From the NCBI GenBank assembly GCA_038246785.1, contig JBBRVP010000045.1, forward strand, positions 1-29,465: 29,465 nt of DNA. Reading direction: 5' to 3'. This DNA is from JBBRVP01 sp038246785 (GTDB taxonomy: Bacteria > Actinomycetota > Actinomycetes > Jiangellales > Jiangellaceae). The notes under the pieces are model-generated. The model saw only the letters and a program-made list of their open reading frames with translations. It made no database searches and had not been told where the DNA came from. Positions 15,407-22,719 of this stretch are shown here, piece after piece. Every line of letters starts with the position of its first letter. Position 1 is the stretch's first letter. Position numbers and translations under genes: made by a program.

Positions 15407-17551
15407 TCACTCGACAGTGGCGGTCTTGCGCCGCCGCCGGCGTTCGATGAGCGTCTCCTGCACGTCGCGCAGCGGCCGTCCGTCCGGGTCGTGGGAGTGC
15501 CGGGTCCAGGTGCCGGCGCTGTCGAGGTGCCACGACGCCGTCCGCTCGTCGAAGCCGAGGTCCATGAGCCATCCGAGCTCCTCGACGTGTTGGCGGCTCC
15601 CGAGCCGGACGAGCGCCTCGACCCGGCGGTCGAGGTTGCGGTGCATCATGTCGGCCGAGCCGATCCACACCTCCGGCTCACCCCCGGCCTCGAAGGCGAA
15701 GACGCGCGAGTGCTCCAGGAAGCGGCCGAGCACGCTGCGGACGCGGATGTTGTCGGACAGGCCCGGTACCCCGGGGCGCAGGGCGCAGATGCCGCGCACC
15801 CACAGGTCGACCGGAACCCCGGACTGGGAGGCCCGGTAGAGCGCGTCGGTGACGCCCTCGTCGACGAGGCTGTTGAGCTTGAAGCGCACGCGGGCGGGGC
15901 GCCCGGCTCGGTGGTGCTCCACTTCGCGCTCGATGCGTTCGACGATGCCGTGACGCAGCGAGTGAGGGGCCACCAGGAGCCGCCGGTAGTGCTCGCGCCG
16001 ACTCCAGCCGGACAGGTGGTTGAACAGGTTGGTGGCGTCCTCGCCGACCTCGGGGTCGGCGGTGAGCAGGCCGAGGTCCTCGTAGAGCCGCGCCGTCTTC
16101 GAGTGGTAGTTGCCGGTGCCGACGTGGCAGTAGCGGCGCAGCCCGTCGGCCTCCTCCCGTACCACGAGCGAGAACTTGCAGTGCGTCTTGAGCCCCACCA
16201 GGCCGTAGACCACGTGGCAGCCGGCCTGCTCGAGCTTGCGCGCCCAGCTGATGTTGGCCTGCTCGTCGAAGCGTGCCTTGATCTCGACCAGCGCCAGCAC
16301 CTGCTTGCCCGAGTCGGCCGCCTCGACCAGCGCGTCGACGATGGGTGAGTCGCCGCTGGTGCGGTAGAGCGTTTGCTTGATCGCCAGCACTTTGGGGTCG
16401 GCGGCCGCCTGCTCGACGAAGCGCTGAACGCTCGTGGAGAAGGAGTCATAGGGGTGGTGCACGAGCACGTCGGCATGGCGGATAGCCGCGAACATGTCGG
16501 CCGGCGAAGCTGACTCGACCGGCAGGTCGCGGTGCGTGGCCGGCAGGAAGGGCGGGTACTTCAGCTCGGCGAGGTCGATGTCGGCGATCGCGTGCAGCCC
16601 GGTGAGGTCGAGCGGGCCCTGCACGTGCACGACCTCCTGCCGCGCCACGCCGAGCTCGCGCACCAGCAGATCGAGCACATGCGGGTCGATGGACTGCTCG
16701 ACCTCGAGCCGTACGGGAGGTCCGAAGCGGCGGCGGGTGAGTTCGCGCTCCATGGCCTGCAGGAGGTTCTCGGCGTCGTCCTCCTCGACCTCGACGTCCT
16801 CGTTGCGGGTGACCCGGAAGTTGTGGTGCTGCAACACCTCCATCCCGGGAAAGAGCTGGGTGAGGTGTGCCGCGATCACGTCCTCGAGCGGCACGAAGCG
16901 CTGCTCGGCAAGCGGCAGGAAGCGGGGCAGCAGCGGGGGGACCTTGACCCGGGCGAAGTGCTCCGAGGCGGTGCGCGGGTTGCGGACCACGACGGCGAGG
17001 TTGAGGGAGAGCCCGGAGATGTAGGGGAACGGGTGCGCCGGGTCGACAGCGAGCGGGGTCAGCACGGGGAACACCCGCTCCCGGAACAGCCCGTGCATAC
17101 GCTTCTGCTCGTCGGCCTCGAGCTCGTCCCAGCGGAGCAGCTCGATGCCCTCCGCGACCAGCTGCGGCAGCACCGACTCGTGGAACGCGGTCGCGTGCCG
17201 CGCGGCCAGGTCGCGGCTCTTGGCCCAGACGCCTTCAAGGACCTCCCGCGGCATGTAGCCACTCGCCGCGCGAACGGCCACGCCGGCAGCCATCCGGCGC
17301 TTGAGACCGGCCACTCTGACCATGAAGAACTCGTCGAGGTTGCTGGCGAAGATGGCCAGGAATCGGGTGCGTTCCAGCAGCGGCAGCTCCTCGTCCTCGG
17401 CCAGCTCGAGCACGCGGGCGTTGAAGGCGAGCCAGGACAGCTCGCGGTCGAGGAACCGGTCCTCGGGCAGCGGGGCTCCGGCGTCGGCGTCGACCGGACG
17501 CTGCACCGCCTCGCTCTCCGGAGCCAGCTGCTCGGCGGTCATGGCGCTCAT
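15407..17551 (-). CDS. ppk: polyphosphate kinase 1
   Basis: A 714-residue PPK1, the reversible ATP:polyphosphate phosphotransferase. It starts with RFLDRELSWLAFNARVLELA and NLDEFFMVRVAGLKRR (N-terminal domains, about 30-115). The ATP-binding and phosphodiesterase-like C-terminal domains carry the RYCHVGTGNYH motif; H476 is the likely autophosphorylated histidine. The second conserved block is EVWIGSADMMHRNLDRRVE. ATG 17551 is chosen, with a second in-frame ATG at 17542; the ribosome-binding site is weak. It lies 14 bases after the mshD stop and 12 before CYTH-CHAD, so all are probably on one message. Expected regulation is by phosphate supply through the mshD promoter region. Confidence 0.97.
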   Translation of the reverse strand: MSAMTAEQLAPESEAVQRPVDADAGAPLPEDRFLDRELSWLAFNARVLELAEDEELPLLERTRFLAIFASNLDEFFMVRVAGLKRRMAAGVAVRAASGYMPREVLEGVWAKSRDLAARHATAFHESVLPQLVAEGIELLRWDELEADEQKRMHGLFRERVFPVLTPLAVDPAHPFPYISGLSLNLAVVVRNPRTASEHFARVKVPPLLPRFLPLAEQRFVPLEDVIAAHLTQLFPGMEVLQHHNFRVTRNEDVEVEEDDAENLLQAMERELTRRRFGPPVRLEVEQSIDPHVLDLLVRELGVARQEVVHVQGPLDLTGLHAIADIDLAELKYPPFLPATHRDLPVESASPADMFAAIRHADVLVHHPYDSFSTSVQRFVEQAAADPKVLAIKQTLYRTSGDSPIVDALVEAADSGKQVLALVEIKARFDEQANISWARKLEQAGCHVVYGLVGLKTHCKFSLVVREEADGLRRYCHVGTGNYHSKTARLYEDLGLLTADPEVGEDATNLFNHLSGWSRREHYRRLLVAPHSLRHGIVERIEREVEHHRAGRPARVRFKLNSLVDEGVTDALYRASQSGVPVDLWVRGICALRPGVPGLSDNIRVRSVLGRFLEHSRVFAFEAGGEPEVWIGSADMMHRNLDRRVEALVRLGSRQHVEELGWLMDLGFDERTASWHLDSAGTWTRHSHDPDGRPLRDVQETLIERRRRRKTATVE

Positions 17552-17565
17552 GCTGCCACGCTTGA

Positions 17566-18540
17566 CTAGGAGGGTCCCGGTGCGGCTGCGCCGCCTCGTC
17601 CGGCGTACATGACGTCGGTGTCCCAGCGGGTGAATCCCAGCGCCTCGTAGAGGCGGATGGCCGGGGCGTTGTCCCCATCGACGTAGAGCATCGCCTGCGG
17701 CAGCCCGCGGGCTCGCAGGTGGCGCAGCCCGAGCAGGGTGAGGGCGCGGCCGAGGCCGCTGCCCTGCTCGTCGGGGCGGACCCCGACGACGTACACCTCA
17801 CCGATCGGTTCGTGGCCGTGCGTCTGATCGAGGAGCCCGCCGCCGTGGATCTTCGTCCAGTGGAAGCCGACGAGGTACGCGGAGTCCCTGCCGCCGCGCT
17901 CGGCCAGGAAGAACCCAGCCGGGTCGAACCACGGCTCGGCCATCCGGCGGTGCAGGTCGTCGACGCTCCAGCGGCCCTGCTCGGGATGGGAGGCGAAGGC
18001 CGTCGCGTTGAGCTCGACCCACGCCTCGTCGTCGCGGCCCGCCTCGAACGTCCGCACCGTGACGCCGGCCGGCAGGCTCGGCTCCGGCAGCGGTGAGTAC
18101 AGCGAGCGGCGAAGCTGCCACAGCGAGCGCGCGCGCGTGAAGCCGAGGGAGGCCGCCAGGCCGGCGGCGTCCGGGTGCTCGCCGTGCGCCCACAGGCGAA
18201 GCCGCCCGTCGGGACTGAGCTGCACGAGCCGCTGGGCGAGCCGGCGGCCCAGCCCCTCGCGGCGATGCTCGGGGTCGACGACCAGCTGCGCGCTCGCACC
18301 CTCGACCGCGTCGGTGACGTCGAGATGGGCGTAGGCCAGCACGGTGCCCGCAGCGTCGGCGACGAGCAGGTTGCGGGTCGGCTCGTCGCCGCCTTGCCGC
18401 AGGTGCAGCAGCACGTGCTCGTCCAGCGGGGTGGTTCCGTCGACGTCGGTGGCGGCCTGCACGAGCCGGGTGACCGCGGCCACCTGCCGCGCGTCGAGTC
18501 GGCCGAGCTCGGAGACGGGCAGCACGTCGACGGCCGGCAC
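17566..18540 (-). CDS. mshD: mycothiol synthase
   Basis: A 324-residue protein with two GNAT acetyltransferase domains, about 1-150 and 165-320. MshD transfers acetyl from acetyl-CoA to Cys-GlcN-Ins, the last step of mycothiol synthesis. The acetyl-CoA loops are visible as VDPEHRREGLGRRLAQ in the N-domain and VGVRPDEQGSGLGRALT in the C-domain. DNAPAIRLYEALGFTR closes the active C-terminal domain. Start GTG 18540 is seven bases after a TAGGCT -10 element, with no ribosome-binding site, suggesting a leaderless message. The longer frame to 18666 would cross the promoter and is rejected. It is the first gene of the mshD-ppk-CYTH/CHAD-mutT1 series, and its presence marks the organism as an actinomycete. 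Confidence 0.95.
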   Translation of the reverse strand: MPAVDVLPVSELGRLDARQVAAVTRLVQAATDVDGTTPLDEHVLLHLRQGGDEPTRNLLVADAAGTVLAYAHLDVTDAVEGASAQLVVDPEHRREGLGRRLAQRLVQLSPDGRLRLWAHGEHPDAAGLAASLGFTRARSLWQLRRSLYSPLPEPSLPAGVTVRTFEAGRDDEAWVELNATAFASHPEQGRWSVDDLHRRMAEPWFDPAGFFLAERGGRDSAYLVGFHWTKIHGGGLLDQTHGHEPIGEVYVVGVRPDEQGSGLGRALTLLGLRHLRARGLPQAMLYVDGDNAPAIRLYEALGFTRWDTDVMYAGRGGAAAPGPS

Positions 18541-18547
18541 GTCGCGG

Positions 18548-18553
18548 AGCCTA
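18548..18553 (-). promoter_or_regulatory. -10 element of the mshD-ppk promoter (leaderless)
   Basis: On the minus strand TAGGCT (18553-18548) is followed by seven bases and GTG 18540. This is the spacing expected when transcription starts at the initiation codon. No ribosome-binding site lies between. Confidence 0.6.
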
Positions 18554-18555
18554 TC

Positions 18556-18577
18556 CGGGTGACATCCCGGCGAACCC
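18556..18577 (-). promoter_or_regulatory. possible weak PHO box in the mshD/5'-nucleotidase intergenic region
   Basis: Minus strand: two 11-nt units in phase, with cores GTTCGCC (18575-18569) and TGTCACC (18564-18558), match the GTTCACC core at six and five of seven positions. They sit where a -35 box would be, just upstream of the mshD -10. The match is much poorer than at pstS and could be chance in GC-rich DNA. Confidence 0.3.
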
Positions 18578-18614
18578 CTGGCGACGGCTCTTCCGCCCGC
18601 GCTCGACGCGCGGT

Positions 18615-18620
18615 TAGGTT
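18615..18620 (+). promoter_or_regulatory. -10 element of the 5'-nucleotidase gene
   Basis: TAGGTT at 18615-18620 fits TANNNT and gives a start near 18627. The resulting leader of about 29 nt contains the ribosome-binding site GAGGGAG (18645-18651) before ATG 18656. No clear -35 is visible. Confidence 0.45.
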
Positions 18621-18655
18621 GCCCCAGTCGTCCGCCTCTTCGACGAGGGAGTCCC

Positions 18656-20467
18656 ATGCCCCGCACGCCTCGCTCCTGGCAGCGCTACGCCGGTGCCGCC
18701 GCCGCGGCAACGGTGGTCGTCGCCGGAGCCGCCGCCCTGCCCAGCGTCGCCGGCCATGACGCCAAGCCTGCGAAGAGCAAGACCTCGGCCATCCAGATCC
18801 TGTCGTTCAACGACTTCCACGGGAACCTCGAGCCGCCGTCGGGCTCGAGCGGTCGCATCGTCGTCGGGCACACCCTGTCGACGACCGGCGCGGTGCAGGA
18901 CGTCACCGTCGACGCCGGGGGTGCGGCGTACCTGGCGACGAAGCTGCGCACCCTGCGGCAGGGACACCGCGACACCGTGACCGTCGCCGCCGGCGACATC
19001 GTCGGGGCCTCGCCGCTGCTGTCGGCGGCCTTCCACGACGAGCCATCCATCGAGGCGATGAACGAGATGGGCCTCGAGGTGACCTCCGTCGGCAACCACG
19101 AGTTCGACGAGGGCTGGAAGGAGGTCCGCCGGCTCGCGCACGGCGGCTGCCTCGATGACGGCGACGGCAAGGACAACCAGGACAGCTGTCCCGGCGGCAA
19201 GTCCTTCGCCGGTGCCGACTTCCCGATCCTCGCGGCCAACGTCTACAACAACCGCACCGGGCGGACGATCCTCCCGGCGTTCTGGGTCAAGCACTTCCGC
19301 GACGGCGCGAAGGTCGGCTTCATCGGCATGACCCTGAAGGGCACGCCGGACATCGTGACCAAGTCCGGTGTCGAGGGCCTGACGTTCACCGACGAGGTGC
19401 GCACGGCGAACCGGCTCGTCCCCTTGCTGCGCCGGCAGGGGGTCAAGGCGATCGTCGTGCTGATCCACCAGGGCGGGGTGCCGGTCGCTGCGACCTACCA
19501 GGGCATGACCGCCACGCCGACCTACGACTACACCTGCGCCGGTGGCGGCTCGCTGACCGACGACAGTGCCATCCTGCCGATCGCGCGCGGGCTCAGCCCG
19601 CAGATCGACCTCATCGTGTCTGGGCACACTCATCAGCCGTACGTCTGCGACGTGCCCGACCCCGCCGGGCACTCGCGGCTGGTGACCAGCGCCTCGTCGT
19701 TCGGCCGGCTCGTCACCGAGACGACGCTCGTCTACGACCACCGCAGCGACGACGTGATCCGCAGCTCGGTGCGCGGGGTCAACATGGTCGTCGACCGCGC
19801 CACGGCAGCCCCCGACCTGACCACGCTGATCGGGCAGTACAAGACGCTGGTCGCGCCGATCGAGTCGCGCGTCATCGGCACCGTCGCCACCGACGTGACC
19901 CGCGCGCAGAGCCCGGCGGGCGAGTCCCAGCTCGGCGACCTCATCGCCGACGCCCAGCTCGCCGACGGGTCCGTCGTCACCCCCGGCAAGACCCCGCAGA
20001 TCGCGTTCATGAACCCCGGCGGCATCCGCACCGACCTGCAGGCCGGTGAGGTGACCTATGGCGAGGCGTTCGCGGTGCAGCCGTTCAACAACTACGTCGT
20101 GTCGATGGACATGACGGGTGCCCAGATCCACGCGCTGCTGGAGCAGCAGTGGTCGGGGAACAACACCGGGTCGGCGCGCAAGATCCTTCAGGTGAGTGCA
20201 GGCTTCGCGTACCGCTGGGACCCGGCGACCGCGACGCTCGACCACGCCTCGGTCACGCTCGGCGGCGAGCCGGTGCCCAACGACGCGTCGAAGACCTACC
20301 GGGTCGTCGCCAACAGCTTCCTCTCGGACGGGGGTGACGGCTTCGCGGCCTTCGCCGAGGCGACGGACAAGTACATCGGCGGGCTCGACATCGACGCCTT
20401 CGCCGACTACCTGCTCGCCCACTCGCCCTACACGCCGCCGCCGCTCACCCGGATCGGGCTCTCCTAG
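18656..20467 (+). CDS. secreted 5'-nucleotidase / metallophosphatase
   Basis: A 603-residue exported enzyme of the UshA/5'-nucleotidase family that releases phosphate from nucleotides outside the cell. There is a signal peptide of about 33 residues (basic start RTPRSWQR, then an Ala/Val core). The N-terminal metallophosphatase domain has D53 and H55 in FNDFHGN, D114 in AAGD, GNHEFD at 146-151 and SGHTHQPY further on. The C-terminal substrate-binding domain (about 395-590) has MNPGGIRTDL and the stacking-loop region SDGGDGFAAF. ATG 18656 has a good ribosome-binding site. It diverges from mshD-ppk across 115 bases, so the two may share phosphate control. Release or wall attachment is not indicated; no LPXTG motif is seen. 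Confidence 0.95.
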   Translation: MPRTPRSWQRYAGAAAAATVVVAGAAALPSVAGHDAKPAKSKTSAIQILSFNDFHGNLEPPSGSSGRIVVGHTLSTTGAVQDVTVDAGGAAYLATKLRTLRQGHRDTVTVAAGDIVGASPLLSAAFHDEPSIEAMNEMGLEVTSVGNHEFDEGWKEVRRLAHGGCLDDGDGKDNQDSCPGGKSFAGADFPILAANVYNNRTGRTILPAFWVKHFRDGAKVGFIGMTLKGTPDIVTKSGVEGLTFTDEVRTANRLVPLLRRQGVKAIVVLIHQGGVPVAATYQGMTATPTYDYTCAGGGSLTDDSAILPIARGLSPQIDLIVSGHTHQPYVCDVPDPAGHSRLVTSASSFGRLVTETTLVYDHRSDDVIRSSVRGVNMVVDRATAAPDLTTLIGQYKTLVAPIESRVIGTVATDVTRAQSPAGESQLGDLIADAQLADGSVVTPGKTPQIAFMNPGGIRTDLQAGEVTYGEAFAVQPFNNYVVSMDMTGAQIHALLEQQWSGNNTGSARKILQVSAGFAYRWDPATATLDHASVTLGGEPVPNDASKTYRVVANSFLSDGGDGFAAFAEATDKYIGGLDIDAFADYLLAHSPYTPPPLTRIGLS

Positions 20468-20483
20468 CCGTCCGGGGGCGCGC

Positions 20484-21200
20484 TCAGCCGCCGGTGGGTG
20501 CCTGATCGAGTACTCCGGCCGTCGGTGCGGCCGGCACGAACCGGTAGCCGACGTTGCGAACCGTACCGATGAGGTGTTCGTGCTCCGGGCCGAGCTTGGC
20601 GCGTAGCCGGCGCACGTGGACGTCCACGGTGCGGGTGCCGCCGAAGTAGTCGTAGCCCCACACCTCCTGCAGCAGCTGCGCCCGGGTGAAGACTCGCCCG
20701 GGGTGCTGGGCGAGGTACTTGACGAGCTCGAACTCCTTGAACGTCAGGTCCAAGGTGCGCTGCCCGACATGGGCGGAGTACGCCGCCTCGTCGATGGTGA
20801 GGTCGCCGGCCTGGATCTCCGCGCTGGAGCCGTCCCCGCCGCGGAGCAGCGCCAACCGCCCGGAGACCAGGCGCAGCCGCGCCTCGACCTCGGCGGGACC
20901 CGCGCTGTCGAGCAGTACGTCGTCGAGACCCCACTCGACGGTGACCGCGGCGAGGCCGCCCTCCGTCGTGACCAACAACAGCGGGACGTCGATCCCGGTG
21001 GTGCGAATCAGCCGGGTGAGGCTGCGGGCGTGGCTGAGCTCGCGCCGGCCGTCGACGATCACGGCGTCGCACGGTGGGGCATCGAGCAGTGCCGCCGCCT
21101 CTGCGGGGGCCACCTTCACCTGGTGCAGCAGCAGCCCGAGTGCGGGCAGCACCTCGGCGGAGGGCTGCAGCGCGTTGGTCAGCAGCAGGAGCGTGGCCAT
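20484..21200 (-). CDS. glnR: GlnR-type orphan response regulator
   Basis: A 238-residue OmpR-family regulator closely matching my recollection of Streptomyces GlnR, the master regulator of nitrogen assimilation genes. The receiver domain (1-115) begins with LLLLTNALQPSAEVLPALGL and keeps D50 in VIVDGRR, but it lacks the full acidic phosphorylation pocket, as is typical for GlnR. The winged-helix domain (about 130-222) has LDLTFKEFELVKYLAQHPGR, WGYDYFGGTRTVDVH and the RNVGYRF end. ATG 21200 has GAGAGG upstream on the minus strand. No sensor kinase gene is adjacent. It is convergent with the 5'-nucleotidase and divergent from the hydrolase. Confidence 0.95.
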   Translation of the reverse strand: MATLLLLTNALQPSAEVLPALGLLLHQVKVAPAEAAALLDAPPCDAVIVDGRRELSHARSLTRLIRTTGIDVPLLLVTTEGGLAAVTVEWGLDDVLLDSAGPAEVEARLRLVSGRLALLRGGDGSSAEIQAGDLTIDEAAYSAHVGQRTLDLTFKEFELVKYLAQHPGRVFTRAQLLQEVWGYDYFGGTRTVDVHVRRLRAKLGPEHEHLIGTVRNVGYRFVPAAPTAGVLDQAPTGG

Positions 21201-21322
21201 GGCACCTCTCGGCTGGCGTGCTGGTGGTGGCGAGCGTGGCGGGGCAGCGCACCGGCCCCGGAACGAGCATGGGCCCGCGGCGTCGTCGCCGGGGCCCGAA
21301 CTGGCGGGAAGGATAGCCGACT

Positions 21323-22132
21323 GTGCAGGAGCGCCGCGTGCTGATGACCAGCGACGGGGTGCGGGTGTCCGCCTGGCACCTGCCCCCGCAGACCGCCGTG
21401 CGCGGCGCAGTCGACGACGTCGCCGTCGTGCTCGTTCACGGCTTCACGCTCTCCGGCGAGCACCCCGCGGTCCGCGCGCTGGCCGGCCGCCTCCGGGCAC
21501 TCTCCGGGGTCGTCGGTGTCGACCTGCGCGGCCACGGCGCGTCGGGGGGCCGTTCGACGGTGGGGGCGCTCGAGGTGCACGACCTGGCCGCCGCCGTGGG
21601 CTGGGCGCGCGAGCTCGGCTACGCGCACATCGCGACCCTCGGCTGCTCGGTCGGAGCGGCCGTGGTGCTGCGCCATGCGGCGGAGCAGCACGACCCGCCC
21701 GGGGGGGCCGTCGACGCCGTCGCCGCCGTGAGCGGGCCGGCGCACTGGTACTACCGGGGGACGCCGCCGATGCGCCTGGCGCACCGCGGGTTCGAGACCG
21801 GGATCGGCCGGCTGGCGCTGCGGGTGGGCTGGCGCACCCGGGTCGACGCCGGCTCGTGGGACCCGCTGGCTCCCGAGTCGTGGCCGCGCAGCCCCGAGCA
21901 GGCGGCCGCCCTCATCCCGCCGACCCCGCTGCTCGTCGTGCACGGCGACGCCGATGCCTGGTTCCCGGTCGAGCACGCCCAGCGCATCGCCCGGGCGGCC
22001 GGCGACGGTGCCGAGCTGTGGATCGTGCCGGGCATGGGTCACGCCGAGAGCGGCCTGGCCGCCGCCGGACCGGCCCTCGTCGACCGGCTGGGCCACTGGC
22101 TCGTGGACGCGGCGGTACGACCGTCCGGGTGA
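21323..22132 (+). CDS. alpha/beta hydrolase
   Basis: A 269-residue alpha/beta-hydrolase fold protein. The oxyanion region is VVLVHGFTLSG; VDLRGHGASGG follows; the nucleophile elbow is G-C-S-V-G (in TLGCSVGAAVVL). The acid is likely in LLVVHGDADAWFP, and the histidine in VPGMGHAESG, giving a complete Ser-Asp-His triad. No signal peptide is present. It probably acts as an esterase or acyl hydrolase of unknown substrate. GTG 21323 has GGAAGGA about ten bases upstream. It is followed by a strong hairpin (22164-22220) before the MoaD-like gene, so it may be a separate unit. Confidence 0.9.
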   Translation: MQERRVLMTSDGVRVSAWHLPPQTAVRGAVDDVAVVLVHGFTLSGEHPAVRALAGRLRALSGVVGVDLRGHGASGGRSTVGALEVHDLAAAVGWARELGYAHIATLGCSVGAAVVLRHAAEQHDPPGGAVDAVAAVSGPAHWYYRGTPPMRLAHRGFETGIGRLALRVGWRTRVDAGSWDPLAPESWPRSPEQAAALIPPTPLLVVHGDADAWFPVEHAQRIARAAGDGAELWIVPGMGHAESGLAAAGPALVDRLGHWLVDAAVRPSG

Positions 22133-22163
22133 AGCGCACCGGCCGCCGCACCCCTTGACCCCG

Positions 22164-22220
22164 CGATCAAGGAGAAGACCACGTTCTGAGTCGCGGAAAA
22201 CGTGGTCTTCTCCTTGATCG
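22164..22220. repeat. 22-bp perfect inverted repeat (long hairpin)
   Basis: The arm 22164-22185 (starting CGATCAAGGAGAAGACC) and its exact reverse complement at 22199-22220 surround a 13-base loop. It lies between the hydrolase stop and the MoaD-like gene. It is far longer than needed for a terminator, has no T-run, and is less GC-rich than its surroundings. It is possibly a dispersed palindromic element or a bidirectional terminator. Confidence 0.9.
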
Positions 22221-22312
22221 TCGGGCTTGGGGCGGAGGGAGACGTGGGGTGGGGGGCGGTGGGCGGGGGTGGGCCGGGGCGGTGGTCCACGAGCGGCTGG
22301 GAGGATGGGACT

Positions 22313-22600
22313 GTGGGTGGCGACGGCGTACGGGCGGAGGTCGGCCCCCCGGTCACCGTGCGCTACTGGGCGGCGGCCCGGGCCGCGGCGGGCGTCGCCG
22401 ACGACGCCGTGCCCGCGGGGGTGCTGTCCGAGGTGCTCGCCGCGGTCCGCGCGCGCCATCCGCAGCCGCGTTTCGCCCAGGTGCTGGGTGTGTGCAGCCT
22501 GCTTGTCGACGGCCGCCCCGTGGGCGGTCGCGATCCCGCCGAGGTGCCCATACCCCCCGGCGCCGTGATCGAGGCGCTGCCGCCGTTCGCCGGTGGCTGA
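22313..22600 (+). CDS. MoaD/ThiS-family sulfur-carrier protein
   Basis: A 95-residue beta-grasp protein. VTVRYWAAARAAAGV is the first strand and helix; VCSLLVDGRPVG and IPPGAVIEALPPFAGG form the end, with the C-terminal Gly-Gly that is adenylated and thiocarboxylated in MoaD, ThiS and CysO. GTG 22313 is chosen with GGGAGGA at 22299-22305; the longer frame from 22202 starts inside the 22-bp hairpin and adds only Gly-rich noise. No activating enzyme (MoeB/ThiF type) or partner (MoaE, ThiG, CysM) is encoded nearby. It may donate sulfur in molybdopterin or cysteine synthesis, or in another relay; the rhodanese downstream is a possible sulfur source. Confidence 0.85.
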   Translation: MGGDGVRAEVGPPVTVRYWAAARAAAGVADDAVPAGVLSEVLAAVRARHPQPRFAQVLGVCSLLVDGRPVGGRDPAEVPIPPGAVIEALPPFAGG

Positions 22601-22631
22601 GCACCACGTCGGGAGATCAACTGGAGAGCCG

Positions 22632-22661
22632 GGTACGGCGCGCCGAGCGGCGCGTCGTACC
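22632..22661 (+). terminator. 14-bp hairpin after the MoaD-like gene
   Basis: GGTACGGCGCGCCG (22632-22645) pairs with CGGCGCGTCGTACC (22648-22661), with one G-T pair and an AG turn. It lies 31 bases after the stop codon. There is no T-run, so intrinsic termination is uncertain. Confidence 0.45.
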
Positions 22662-22719
22662 GGACTCCCCACTCGATCTTGGGGGCGGGGTCGGGCCGGG
22701 GCTCTGACAGGATGCGCGG

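Noticed and set aside
13036..15450. 804-residue plus-strand ORF across mutT1 and CYTH-CHAD
   Set aside because: Typical GC-rich antisense reading frame, extremely rich in Arg, Ala and Pro; the minus-strand genes explain the region fully.
17568..17574. Strong AGGAGGG Shine-Dalgarno on the plus strand
   Set aside because: No plausible plus-strand gene starts there; it lies between mshD and ppk, which are on the minus strand.
18541..18666. Longer mshD start at 18666
   Set aside because: It would read through the divergent promoter region and add 42 Arg/Gly-rich residues not expected in MshD.
18614..20422. 602-residue minus-strand ORF opposite the 5'-nucleotidase
   Set aside because: It is an antisense shadow of a gene with complete motifs; its translation is Arg/Gly/Val/Asp repetitive and matches no family.
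22164..22220. Classical Rho-independent terminator
   Set aside because: No T-run follows either arm; only the structure can be claimed.
22202..22312. Upstream start of the MoaD-like gene
   Set aside because: The start lies inside the 22-bp hairpin arm and the extra residues are Gly/Trp-rich and unlike the family; GTG 22313 has a good ribosome-binding site.
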